In this document: positions 24,728-33,144 of the stretch, piece after piece
Position numbering within the stretch: position 1 is the stretch's first letter
How the letters are laid out: each line of letters begins with the position of its first letter
Assembly (NCBI GenBank): GCA_944362705.1
Contig: CALVTO010000003.1
Coordinates: forward strand, 85,121 to 149,120
DNA: 64,000 bases
Origin: an uncultured Clostridia bacterium
Lineage (GTDB): Bacteria > Bacillota > Clostridia > Christensenellales > UBA1242
Direction: 5' to 3'
Notes under the pieces: generated by a model
Databases searched by the model: none
Seen by the model: only the letters and a program-made list of their open reading frames with translations
Told to the model about the DNA's origin: nothing
Translations under genes and position numbers: made by a program

Positions 24728-24814
24728 CACTTGTTCTTTTATTTTTTTATAAGGCATCTTGTATTCCACCAAAACATATGCTACACTATATAAAAACGCA
24801 CTAGGAGAATACAT

Positions 24815-25438
24815 ATGGTTCTTGTTTTTGATTTAGACGACACGATTTGCGAAACCGATATATATAGCGAAAATTATATTAAACATTTTATATATAAAGA
24901 AAACCTACCTTACCGCCAAATTGCTACAAGTACGCGCTTTGCTGAACGTAAATTTGATTGGCCAATGGAAGTAGCTCTTGCTTGGTACAAAACGTATGGC
25001 GACCGCATGATGTTAGAATTTCCTTGCAAAACAGGTGCCCGTGAAGTGTTGCAAAAATTACACGATGAAGGTCACACCATTGTTATTTCCACAGCTCGAA
25101 ATACAGATTGGCACACACGCCCAAAACAAATAACAAAACAATGGCTAAAAAATAATGGCATTGTGTACGATATGCTTATTTGTGGCAGAGCCGATAAAGA
25201 AACGGTTTGTAAAGAAGTAGATGCCGATGTGTTTGTAGACGACGATATAACCAATACAAATAAAGTAGCTACCTATTTTGCAAAGCTTGAAAAACCAACC
25301 ATTTGCTTGCTTATGCATTCAAAATACAACGCAAGCATGGTACCAAGCGATGCCGTAAAGCGCGTTGTTACCATGGAAGACGTTTACCGTAACATTTTTG
25401 CTTTACATAAACAAAACGCGCAACTACGTTTAAAGTAA
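24815..25438 (+). CDS. HAD-superfamily phosphatase/nucleotidase-like protein
   Basis: A 207-residue HAD-fold hydrolase. Motif I is VLVFDLDDTICETD (nucleophile Asp6, acid Asp8), motif II TIVISTARNTDWHTRP, and motif IV VFVDDDITN. A Lys in the CGRADKETVCKEVDADV region serves as motif III. Cap insertions are short, as in C0/C1 type phosphatases and deoxyribonucleotidases. It would hydrolyse phosphate from a small cytoplasmic metabolite. The ribosome binding site TAGGAG precedes the ATG. Bidirectional terminator right after the stop. Confidence 0.82.
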   Translation: MVLVFDLDDTICETDIYSENYIKHFIYKENLPYRQIATSTRFAERKFDWPMEVALAWYKTYGDRMMLEFPCKTGAREVLQKLHDEGHTIVISTARNTDWHTRPKQITKQWLKNNGIVYDMLICGRADKETVCKEVDADVFVDDDITNTNKVATYFAKLEKPTICLLMHSKYNASMVPSDAVKRVVTMEDVYRNIFALHKQNAQLRLK

Positions 25439-25468
25439 AAAACAACAAAGTATACTTTGTTGTTTTTT
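25437..25468. terminator. Bidirectional terminator
   Basis: AAAAAACAACAAAGTA and its exact complement form a 32-bp palindrome (25437-25468), with A and T tracts on either side. It ends the HAD transcript on the plus strand. Confidence 0.8.
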
Positions 25469-25562
25469 TATGCAGAAGCGTATAACACTTATCTTTTTAA
25501 GAATAAAAATTTTTATCAAAAACAATTGTTTGTATGTATTTTAAAAAACAAAAAAAAGTTTG

Positions 25563-26150
25563 TTACACTTCTTTTTTTCTTACCATTTCACAAATAGCCA
25601 CCTCGGGTTTTCCGTACCCAGCAAACCCTGTGGTTTCTTTAAGAATAGTAAAGCCATATTTTTCATAAAGCCTGCCCGCCGGAACATTATCTTTTAACCG
25701 TTCTAGCGTGTATGTCGTTTTTTCACCAAACATTTGAATAAGATATTCCATCATACCCGAAGCGATTTTATGACGACGAAATTTTGGAAGCACACAAACA
25801 ACGGCTATGCTTACATCCTTTGTCTCGTTGTATGAGTATAAGTGTTCTATATATTGTTCTATGGTATAACGCGCAGAAAAACTTTGTTGTTTATATTTTT
25901 CTAAGTTTTTATTTTGAATACTGTTTTTTGTAACGTATACAATAAGCCCTACAACTTGTTTGTTTACAATAGCGACAATGCAATTTTTATAAGAAAATAT
26001 TGTTGGTTCTTGTAGCATTTGCGTAAGCGTTTGGATGCCTTTTTCTATATCGTCTTCAAACCAATACGGATAGATGTAGGGGTCGGTTAAATATATAAGT
26101 TTTGCCGCCTGCTTTAAATTATCTGATTTTTTAAGTTTTCGAATGATCAT
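25563..26150 (-). CDS. GNAT-family N-acetyltransferase
   Basis: A 195-residue acetyltransferase. The N-terminal MIIRKLKKSDNLKQAAKLI and the acetyl-CoA-binding VVCVLPKFRRHKIASGMMEY (the RxxGxA-type loop, here RRHKIA) fix the family. NVPAGRLYEKYGFTIL is the usual C-terminal motif. The acceptor substrate cannot be predicted. An eight-base G tract lies 4-11 nt upstream of the start and forms the ribosome binding region; this is unusual in such AT-rich DNA. Transcribed alone on the minus strand, divergent from the deaminase. Confidence 0.87.
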   Translation of the reverse strand: MIIRKLKKSDNLKQAAKLIYLTDPYIYPYWFEDDIEKGIQTLTQMLQEPTIFSYKNCIVAIVNKQVVGLIVYVTKNSIQNKNLEKYKQQSFSARYTIEQYIEHLYSYNETKDVSIAVVCVLPKFRRHKIASGMMEYLIQMFGEKTTYTLERLKDNVPAGRLYEKYGFTILKETTGFAGYGKPEVAICEMVRKKEV

Positions 26151-26154
26151 GTTA

Positions 26155-26162
26155 CCCCCCCC
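26155..26162 (-). promoter_or_regulatory. G8 homopolymer at ribosome binding site of GNAT gene
   Basis: Eight consecutive G residues on the minus strand end 4 bp before the ATG and are the only Shine-Dalgarno-like sequence. Slippage in the tract would alter spacing or strength of ribosome binding. Confidence 0.5.
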
Positions 26163-26335
26163 ACGCTATACGCACCATGGTATGCCTGTGCTATTTACCC
26201 ATACATTTTCATTACATAAAAATAAAGGATCATGAAATACTATAAATGATATCTGTTATATGCTTGTGACAATATTATGACGGAAATACCAACACTTGTA
26301 TAGTAAATTTTAATAAAAAAGTCAATTGTAAATCA

Positions 26336-26364
26336 TTTACACAACACTTATTGTGTGCTATGAT
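26336..26364 (+). promoter_or_regulatory. Promoter with internal palindrome for nucleoside deaminase
   Basis: TTTACA (26336-26341), 17 bp, TATGAT (26359-26364). ACACAA-N6-TTGTGT (26339-26356) fills the spacer, the position expected for a repressor operator. Confidence 0.5.
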
Positions 26365-26383
26365 ACACAAAGGAGAAACTATA

Positions 26384-26842
26384 ATGAACAAATTTATGAA
26401 ACTTGCTATAGAGGAAGCACGTAAAGGCATACAAAACAATGATGGAGGTCCATTTGGTGCCTGCATTGTAAAAAACGGAAAAGTTGTTGCCAAGGGGCAC
26501 AACAGAGTGGTAGCCAACAACGACCCAACATGTCATGGAGAAATAGACGCTATAAGAAAAGCGTGTAAAAAATTAGAAACATTTGATTTAACCGGTTGTG
26601 ACCTGTATACAACAGGAGAGCCCTGCCCTATGTGCGCTTGCGCATGCCTATGGGCAAATATGAACAAAATATATTATGGTGGACGTACAGAAGATATTGC
26701 AAATTTAGGCTTTAAAGACGAACACTTTTACAAAAAACTTCACATAACAATACCTCAAAACTATTTTGAAGAATGCGACAGAGATGCTTGCTTACAACTT
26801 TTTACAGACTATAAAAATATACAAAACAAAACACATTATTAA
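26384..26842 (+). CDS. Nucleoside/guanine deaminase-like zinc enzyme
   Basis: A 152-residue cytidine deaminase-like protein, closest by eye to guanine deaminases. Zinc ligands and the catalytic Glu are in NDPTCHGEIDAIRKA (HxE), and the other two Cys ligands in TTGEPCPMCACA (PCxxC). The N-terminus MNKFMKLAIEEARKG and GGPFGACIVKNGKVVAKGHN are typical. It would deaminate guanine to xanthine or a related purine in salvage. The start at 26384 is chosen because AAAGGAG lies ~7 nt upstream; the longer upstream frame contains the promoter. Single-gene unit with promoter and terminator. Confidence 0.87.
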   Translation: MNKFMKLAIEEARKGIQNNDGGPFGACIVKNGKVVAKGHNRVVANNDPTCHGEIDAIRKACKKLETFDLTGCDLYTTGEPCPMCACACLWANMNKIYYGGRTEDIANLGFKDEHFYKKLHITIPQNYFEECDRDACLQLFTDYKNIQNKTHY

Positions 26843-26860
26843 ACAATAATTATTTTATTG

Positions 26861-26899
26861 AAAAGAGTGCGTAGTTGTATAAACCACGCACTCTTTTTA
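26861..26899. terminator. Bidirectional terminator between deaminase and DUF3800-like gene
   Basis: AAAAGAGTGCG (26861-26871) pairs with CGCACTCTTTT (26887-26897) and serves convergent genes on both strands. Confidence 0.88.
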
Positions 26900-26901
26900 T
26901 G

Positions 26902-27723
26902 TTATTTTTCTGGAGCAAGAGTTTCCACCACAGTGTCGTATGGGAAATACCCTTTCCAGTCTTCTGGTGAAAATACAACCAAAGCCAAGTTTGCATAGCT
27001 TGGTGCAATATTTTTAAAACATTGTAAAATAGACATATCTACTTTATTTAATTCTTCACCTTTTTTACTTAATATTTGTTTAGACCTTGTTAACATCCAC
27101 GCTGCAAAGTCTGCCATTTGCAACACGGGCGTTTGGGCAGAACTTTTGAAATTTACAAGCATATTATCGCTTGACCCTTTAAATTGAAACTCTAAAGAAC
27201 TACCTGCTTTACGTATACCTTCATCACATATAATGCGTTTTAGTTTCGGTTGAATATACATGGCTGTCATAAAACGTTTTAGTTGCGTTAGTGATAAAAT
27301 AAAATTCTTGTTTTTCTGAGATTTTTTCATTTGTAATACTTCTAACGCATGTTGTATGCCTTTATCTAATGTTGCGTTTTGCTCAAATATATTCTTAGGA
27401 ACCGTTTGCGTAAAAATATCTATATCAAATAACTCAATAGCTTCCGCAAAGGTTTCAATAATTTCTAAAAACTCTTCGTTAGACAAATTTTTAAACGCAC
27501 CTTTGTGGTTATACATATCGGTAAAGTGAAATTCACTGCTGCCATATGTTTTGTACAAATTTGCACACATGGTTGCCATAAAATCTTTAAGCAACCCATA
27601 GGTTTGTTCTTGCATAAGCAAACCTACATAGGTTACATCCTCGTTTTGTAAAACCCGACTATTGGTTTTAGAAGCGTCAAACCCTGTATCGTCTAATACA
27701 CATATAAAGTCTTCTTTGATCAT
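26902..27723 (-). CDS. DUF3800-like protein
   Basis: This 273-residue protein shows the DUF3800 pattern, an RNase H-like fold of unknown role. An N-terminal Asp pair sits in FICVLDDTGFDASK, the central acidic IICDEGIRKAGSS follows, and the C-terminal VLQMADFAAWML corresponds to the QxADxxA motif. GSSEFHFTDMYNHKG resembles the conserved HxxE/F strand. DUF3800 proteins often occur in accessory or phage-related regions, but here the neighbours are metabolic genes. No ribonuclease activity is shown. Ribosome binding site GGAGAG. Monocistronic, convergent with the deaminase. Confidence 0.75.
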   Translation of the reverse strand: MIKEDFICVLDDTGFDASKTNSRVLQNEDVTYVGLLMQEQTYGLLKDFMATMCANLYKTYGSSEFHFTDMYNHKGAFKNLSNEEFLEIIETFAEAIELFDIDIFTQTVPKNIFEQNATLDKGIQHALEVLQMKKSQKNKNFILSLTQLKRFMTAMYIQPKLKRIICDEGIRKAGSSLEFQFKGSSDNMLVNFKSSAQTPVLQMADFAAWMLTRSKQILSKKGEELNKVDMSILQCFKNIAPSYANLALVVFSPEDWKGYFPYDTVVETLAPEK

Positions 27724-27800
27724 ATAGAATTCTCTCCTTTTATTTAGTATATCTTATGTGACTAAAAATTACAAGATGATTGAAAAGTTTATTTCTGGGC

Positions 27801-27829
27801 TTGACAAAATAACCCGCATTTGTTATAGT
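27801..27829 (+). promoter_or_regulatory. Promoter of pheST
   Basis: Consensus TTGACA (27801-27806), 17-bp spacer, TATAGT (27824-27829). Transcription should start near 27836, leading into the T-box leader. Confidence 0.85.
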
Positions 27830-27835
27830 TTTAAA

Positions 27836-28083
27836 AACGTTGAAGATGTTTTAGTAGTTGTATGTTTCTTTACAGGGATTGCCCGCCATAGATTGAGAGC
27901 GCGCATAAAGTTCAGCTTACAATGAATTTCGCCATTGGAGTTGCCATAAGAAATTATGTGCCGCAGATTACAATTGGAACTGCGTTATCAAAAAAATAAG
28001 GCAAAGCAAACGCTTCGTGAAAATAGGTGGTACCACGTAAAAATTACGTCCTATTATGAAATAACATAATAGGGCTTTTTTTA
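27836..28083 (+). promoter_or_regulatory. T-box riboswitch for phenylalanine (pheST leader)
   Basis: The leader ends in the conserved T-box AGGTGGTACCACG (28025-28037) and a terminator CCTATTATG/CATAATAGG (28050-28073) with a T run. The specifier is most likely TTC (27928-27930), set in GAATTTCGCCATTGGAG, whose GGAG-type context matches the stem I region of known T-boxes. TTC matches Phe, in line with pheS downstream. Uncharged tRNA-Phe would stabilise the antiterminator and allow transcription. Confidence 0.92.
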
Positions 28084-28099
28084 TAAAAAGGAGGAAATA

Positions 28100-29122
28100 A
28101 TGAAAGAATCTTTACAAAAAATAGAACAAGCGTTACAACAAGAACTTACTTCTTGCGCAACCACAAGCGACCTTTTAACCCTACGCGGAAAATATTTAGG
28201 CAAAAACGCAGAAATTTCTACACTTATGAAATCTATGAAAGATGTGCCCGCTGAACAAAGGCCAGCCATGGGCGCGCTTATTCATCAAACGAAACAAGCG
28301 TTAGAACTTATGTTAAATCAAGCAGAACTCGCTTTAAAACAAAAAGAATTAAACGAAAAGTTAGCAAAAGAAACCATAGATGTTACTATTGAAAAACCTT
28401 ACAAGGAAAAAGGTAGCATACACCCTATTAACTTAGAACTTATGCGTTTAGAAAAAATTCTTACTGGCATGGGTTTCTCGCAAATTGATGGCCCTGAAAT
28501 GGATTACGATACGTACAATTTTGAATTGGTAAACGTTCCGCAAGACCACCCAGCGCGCGATATGCAAGACTCTTTATTTATTACCAAAGATATTTTATTA
28601 CGCACACAAACTTCTAACGCACAACCACGCGCTATGCAAAATATAAAACCACCATTTAAAGTTTTTTGTGCTGGACGTGTATTTAGAAAAGATGAAATTG
28701 ACGCAACGCATACACCTGCCTTTTACCAAGTGGAAGGAATATACATAGACAAAAAAGTTTCTATGGCCGATTTAAAATCTACCATCACCCAAATTTTAAA
28801 AGAATACTTAGGTGAAGGCACAAAAACACGTTTCCGCGCTTCTTACTTCCCTTTTACTGAACCTTCTGTAGAGGTAGACGCTGTTTGTAACGTATGCAAT
28901 GGTAAAGGTTGCCCAGCATGCAAATACGCTGGCGGTTATGAAATATTGGGCGCAGGCATGATTCACCCAAAAGTGTTAGAACTAAACGGCATAGATAGCA
29001 ACGAATATTCTGGCTACGCCTTTGGGTTTGGGTTTGACCGCTTCCCTAAAATGCGCTTTAAAATACCTTATGCAAAATATATGTTTGAACACGACATACG
29101 CTTTTTAAAACAATTTAAATAG
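28100..29122 (+). CDS. pheS: Phenylalanine--tRNA ligase alpha subunit
   Basis: A 340-residue class II synthetase subunit. The N-terminal coiled coil (residues 1-~85) contacts tRNA. The catalytic core contains the class II motifs, visible as GFSQIDGPEMDYDTYNF, QDSLFITKDILLRTQTSNAQ, the motif 2 region FCAGRVFRKDEIDATHTPAF and the motif 3 region YAFGFGFDRFPKMRF. It carries a CNVCNGKGCPACK insertion with four cysteines before the last motif. It forms the alpha2-beta2 enzyme with PheT, encoded 11 bp downstream. Strong GGAGG ribosome binding site. Controlled by the T-box leader. Confidence 0.97.
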   Translation: MKESLQKIEQALQQELTSCATTSDLLTLRGKYLGKNAEISTLMKSMKDVPAEQRPAMGALIHQTKQALELMLNQAELALKQKELNEKLAKETIDVTIEKPYKEKGSIHPINLELMRLEKILTGMGFSQIDGPEMDYDTYNFELVNVPQDHPARDMQDSLFITKDILLRTQTSNAQPRAMQNIKPPFKVFCAGRVFRKDEIDATHTPAFYQVEGIYIDKKVSMADLKSTITQILKEYLGEGTKTRFRASYFPFTEPSVEVDAVCNVCNGKGCPACKYAGGYEILGAGMIHPKVLELNGIDSNEYSGYAFGFGFDRFPKMRFKIPYAKYMFEHDIRFLKQFK

Positions 29123-29133
29123 GAGAAAAAGAT

Positions 29134-31515
29134 ATGAAAATTTTACTTTCATGGATTAACGAATATGTAGATATTGCCGATATCCCTGTTGCCGAGTTAG
29201 CAAATAAACTTGCCGTAAGCGGTTTTGAAGTAGATGAAGTAATAGATTGCGGTAAGGGTTTAGAACACGTTGTTAGTGCACAAATTAAAACCATAACTCA
29301 ACACCCTAATGCCGATAAATTAGTCATTTGCCAAACCGATATTGGTAACGGTAAACACTTACAAATTATTACAGGCGCAAAAAATATGAAAGAAGGCGAC
29401 AAAGTTGCCTTAGCACTAGACGGAGCAAACTTACCATGTGGCGAAAGCATTAAAAGCGGTGTTATTCGCGGTGAAAAAAGTGAAGGTATGTTTTGCGGCG
29501 GCGATGAGTTAGGCATTAACGATAGCATTTACCCAGGCGCTTCTGTATATGGTTTGCTTATATTAGACCCATCTACCCCTGTAGGTATGCCTATGGCAAA
29601 AGTATTAGGTTTAGATGAGGTTATTTTAGATGTAAGCGTGTTGCCAAACCGCGCAGATTGCAACAGCATATACCATATGGCTCGTGAAATTGCAGCCATT
29701 ACCAACCGCACATTAAAACCATTGCCAACAGATTATACAACAACCAAAGCCACCAAACATATAAACGTTACGGTAGAAAACAAAGAACTATGTCCACGTT
29801 ACATGGGTTGCTTGGTAGAAAATGTACAAAACACAGCATCCCCTGCTTGGATGCAAAAACGTTTAACTTTGCTTGGGCACACCCCACATAGTTTGTATGT
29901 AGATATTACCAACTACTGTTTATTAGAATGTGGTCAACCTATGCACGCATTTGATGTGAGCAAAATTGAAGGTAACGCACTATGCGTTCGAAATGCAAAA
30001 GAAAACGAAACCATAGTTGCACTAGACGATAAAACGTACACCCTAAGCGAAAACAACCTAGTCATAGCCGATACAAAAAAACCTTTGGTTATTGCCGGCA
30101 TTATGGGTGGTAAACACTCAGGAACATACCCTGAAACCAAAGATGTATTTTTAGAAAGCGCGTGCTTCTACTTTGCAAACATTCGCCGTTCTTCATACGC
30201 GTTAGGTTTAAGTAGCGATTCATCGGTTCGTTACGCCAAAGGTGTTTCTATTGACTCCCCTGAAATTGCACTGCACCGCGCATTACATTTAATACATACA
30301 CTACATTGCGGAACGATTACCGACGCCTGTGTAGACATACACAACCCATTACCAAAACCAGCCGTAATTCAAAGTTCTGTTGAGCGCATAAACGACCGTT
30401 TAGGTTTGCAGATTAAAGGAACAGAAATGGTAGATATTTTAAACCGCTTAGAAATTCCTTCTACCCTTTCGGGCGACACCATTACATCTACCATACCTTT
30501 ATACAGAACAGATATGGAAAGAGAATGCGATGTTTGTGAAGAAGTAGGCAGAATTTACGGGCTAGATGCAATATCTTGCCACAGCGCTACCCCTACCGAC
30601 TTTTCAACTTGCGGTAAATTGCTACAAGAACAAGAAAATGCCAACACCTTACGTGAGGCTTGTGCTTTTGAAGGCTTTAACGAAATGATTTCATGGCAGT
30701 TTACCTCACCGAAAGTGATTGAAAACACAGGTGAAGATGTATCGAAAAATATTCATATCGCAAACCCTATTGGTTACGATTATAGCGTTGTTCGCCGTAG
30801 TTTAGTTCCTGCTGTATTAGATGCCGTAAGCTACAACCAAAAACAAGGCAACAAAAACGTATACTTGTTTGAACTTGCCCATGTATTTTTACCAAAGCAA
30901 CTTCCAATAACGGAATTACCAGATGAAAAAATGTATTTATGCCTAGCAACCAATGCCGTAACAGAAGATTTTTATTCTTTTAAAAACAGTGTAACAAAAA
31001 TACTTTCTAGCTTAAACATTACGCCTGAATATAAAGCAGGTAAAGAGGTTTACTTACACCCTGGCGTTAGTGCAGATATTTTAGTATACAACCGCAAAGT
31101 AGGCAGCATTGGTAAATTACACCCTACGATAAAAGAAAATTTTGAACTTCAAAAAGATGTATACATTGCAGAAATTGACGTGAGTGGTATTTTAACCAAA
31201 GACACTTCAAAGCACACAGGCAACGCCCCAGAAAAATTACCGCTATTAGAAAAAGATATTGCGCTAGTAGTTGATAAAACTGTTCCTGCAGGCGCTTTAG
31301 TTACTACGGCAAAGAAATGCTACAAACAATATGTAGTTGACGCTAAAATGTTCGATGTATACGAAGGTGCACAATTGGGCGAAGGGTTAAAAAGCGTAGC
31401 CATTACGCTTTACATTAAACAAGGTGATAAAACCTTAACCGATAAAGAAATTGCCGATATTATGCAGAAAGTTATTTCAGCCGAAGAAAAAGACCACAAG
31501 GCAAAATTAAGATAA
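29134..31515 (+). CDS. pheT: Phenylalanine--tRNA ligase beta subunit
   Basis: A 793-residue subunit of normal length. Domains in order: N-terminal MKILLSWINEYVDI, an EMAP-II-like tRNA-binding domain (VVSAQIKTITQHPNADKLVI), B3/B4 editing domain (residues ~205-400, including CFYFANIRRSSYALGLSSDS), B5 domain and C-terminal ferredoxin-fold anticodon-binding domain (APEKLPLLEKDIALVVDKTV). It works with PheS to charge tRNA-Phe and to edit mischarged Tyr. Ribosome binding site AGGAG. Same operon as pheS, followed by a strong terminator. Confidence 0.97.
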   Translation: MKILLSWINEYVDIADIPVAELANKLAVSGFEVDEVIDCGKGLEHVVSAQIKTITQHPNADKLVICQTDIGNGKHLQIITGAKNMKEGDKVALALDGANLPCGESIKSGVIRGEKSEGMFCGGDELGINDSIYPGASVYGLLILDPSTPVGMPMAKVLGLDEVILDVSVLPNRADCNSIYHMAREIAAITNRTLKPLPTDYTTTKATKHINVTVENKELCPRYMGCLVENVQNTASPAWMQKRLTLLGHTPHSLYVDITNYCLLECGQPMHAFDVSKIEGNALCVRNAKENETIVALDDKTYTLSENNLVIADTKKPLVIAGIMGGKHSGTYPETKDVFLESACFYFANIRRSSYALGLSSDSSVRYAKGVSIDSPEIALHRALHLIHTLHCGTITDACVDIHNPLPKPAVIQSSVERINDRLGLQIKGTEMVDILNRLEIPSTLSGDTITSTIPLYRTDMERECDVCEEVGRIYGLDAISCHSATPTDFSTCGKLLQEQENANTLREACAFEGFNEMISWQFTSPKVIENTGEDVSKNIHIANPIGYDYSVVRRSLVPAVLDAVSYNQKQGNKNVYLFELAHVFLPKQLPITELPDEKMYLCLATNAVTEDFYSFKNSVTKILSSLNITPEYKAGKEVYLHPGVSADILVYNRKVGSIGKLHPTIKENFELQKDVYIAEIDVSGILTKDTSKHTGNAPEKLPLLEKDIALVVDKTVPAGALVTTAKKCYKQYVVDAKMFDVYEGAQLGEGLKSVAITLYIKQGDKTLTDKEIADIMQKVISAEEKDHKAKLR

Positions 31516-31540
31516 TTACATGCATACGTAAATAGCAACA

Positions 31541-31568
31541 AAAAAACGGACGAATTCGTCCGTTTTTT
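31541..31568. terminator. Bidirectional terminator after pheT
   Basis: AAAAAACGGACGAA and its complement form a 28-bp palindrome (31541-31568) between the convergent pheT gene and the unknown gene at 31593. Confidence 0.88.
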
Positions 31569-31592
31569 TATGTGTTTTTACATTATGTGTTT

Positions 31593-32333
31593 TTATCTAC
31601 CAGGTTGGCTGGGAACACGGTTTTGTGTAAGCGCTTGCAATACAGGTTCTATTACTTCTTCTTGTATGCGTTTCATATTTTGCTCAAACGTATACGCAGA
31701 TTCTCCCAGTTCGTACGTATCGCTATGTTTTTGCGGTTGTTTTGCATAATCTTCAAATTCTTTCTGTGCCGTTTGAAGCATACTTATAAATTGTTCCAAG
31801 AGCTGACGAGGTTTAGTTTGTGCAAAATCTTCTTCTGTAAACGAGTCAAATGCAAAAGACGTTGTTGTTGTATCTAAATCTAACCCACCATATATATCTT
31901 CTAAAACAATAGTTTTATACTTTGTTATATTCCTTTTACCATAGTCTGCTTTTAATTCACATTCTTTCATTTTGTTTTTAACAAACTCTATCGTTTCGTT
32001 GGATAGAAAATCTGCATATGTTTTATAATGTTGTTGAAACTTATCTAACATAGTATTTATAAACATTGCATATTGCTTAACATTATTAAACCCTTCGTAT
32101 TGCATTTGCAAATATTTTAATAATCTATCTTTTTCTACCATATCAACATAAGGTTGCAATTCTTGTGGGAAATCCGCCCTTTTTCTTACTACAAAATGTG
32201 CTTCCTTCCCTTCACCTTGTTGTTTTTTAAAAGCTTCAAGACCAGAGAGAACTTTTCGGTTTTCTTGTACACTTTCTCTATCAAAAACTTCTTGTATTTT
32301 TTTAAACACCTCTAAAAATGTATACGTTTTCAT
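31593..32333 (-). CDS. Hypothetical helical protein
   Basis: A 246-residue soluble protein with long charged helices (KRADFPQELQPYVDMVEKDR, and FEQNMKRIQEEVIEPVLQAL). It has an acidic/Thr-rich middle (GGLDLDTTTTSFAFDSFTEE) and a Pro/Gln C-terminus. No signal peptide, membrane segment or catalytic motif is seen, and I recognise no family. The start is placed at 32333 because AAGGAG precedes that ATG. It is the last gene of the DUF1846-pflB-pflA cluster, 46 bp behind pflA, so it may be co-transcribed with it; co-function is not shown. Confidence 0.7.
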   Translation of the reverse strand: MKTYTFLEVFKKIQEVFDRESVQENRKVLSGLEAFKKQQGEGKEAHFVVRKRADFPQELQPYVDMVEKDRLLKYLQMQYEGFNNVKQYAMFINTMLDKFQQHYKTYADFLSNETIEFVKNKMKECELKADYGKRNITKYKTIVLEDIYGGLDLDTTTTSFAFDSFTEEDFAQTKPRQLLEQFISMLQTAQKEFEDYAKQPQKHSDTYELGESAYTFEQNMKRIQEEVIEPVLQALTQNRVPSQPGR

Positions 32334-32379
32334 AAACCACTCCTTCTTTTCTATATTGTACCATAAATACACCCCACCG

Positions 32380-33144
32380 TCAATAGGCACTTTTTTTATT
32401 TTTTAGTAGTGCCTGCAAATACAATTGTAGTTCTTGTTTTTCTTTTTCTTCAAGCGATGGAGTACCTTGTAAAGGATAAGCCATATTTTGTTGTTTATAT
32501 TTATCTACACCTAGTGTATGGTACCCTAACAATTCTACTTTTTGAACATTGTGCAACGTGTTTACAAATTGAGCTAGGTGCTCTATGTTATGTTTTGAAT
32601 TGTTTACTTTAGGCACAATAACTTGCCGTATCCATAAAGGCTTGTTTAATTCTTGCACTTTGCTAACGAATTGTAAAAACGGTTGCATGCTTTTTTGTCC
32701 TGTAATGGTTTTGTACAAAGTTTCTTCGCTTGCTTTTACATCTAAAATAATTAAATCACATAACGCAAGCAAGGGTTCATGTAATGTGCCCACACCCGCC
32801 GTATCTAGCGCAACATGCACGTTATGCTTTTTTAATCGTTTTACGCACTCGTATATAAATTCCGCTTGCATCAATGGCTCACCACCCGAAAACGTAACGC
32901 CACCATTATGTTGAAAATATGGCTGGTAGCGCAATATTTTTTGCACCAATTCTTGCGGTGTATACTGCTGTTTTGTTTCTTGCATATTCCACGTTTCTGG
33001 ATTATGGCAATATAAACACCTAAGCGCGCAACCCTGCATAAAAATAACCACGCGCACGCCCGGTCCATCGTGCATGCCCATGGTTTCTATACTACTAATA
33101 TTGCCCACACAGACAATTTGGTGTGTATTGCTACATTTTTTCAT
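32380..33144 (-). CDS. pflA: Pyruvate formate-lyase-activating enzyme
   Basis: A 254-residue radical SAM enzyme that generates the glycyl radical on PflB. The [4Fe-4S]/SAM motif is [15 protein letters not shown] (CxxxCxxC), preceded by [12 protein letters not shown], and [15 protein letters not shown] is the SAM-binding GGE motif. Length matches PFL-AE. The ATG at 33144 overlaps the last codons of pflB by 14 bp; a GTG at 33183 would add 13 residues. I prefer 33144 because it gives a normal N-terminus, but the ribosome binding site is poor in both cases, so coupling to pflB translation is likely. Confidence 0.93.
   Translation of the reverse strand: MKKCSNTHQIVCVGNISSIETMGMHDGPGVRVVIFMQGCALRCLYCHNPETWNMQETKQQYTPQELVQKILRYQPYFQHNGGVTFSGGEPLMQAEFIYECVKRLKKHNVHVALDTAGVGTLHEPLLALCDLIILDVKASEETLYKTITGQKSMQPFLQFVSKVQELNKPLWIRQVIVPKVNNSKHNIEHLAQFVNTLHNVQKVELLGYHTLGVDKYKQQNMAYPLQGTPSLEEKEKQELQLYLQALLKNKKSAY

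Noticed and set aside
26902..27723. DUF3800-like gene as part of the defence island
   Set aside because: It lies 4 kb outside the repeat-bounded island, among metabolic genes with their own promoters and terminators.
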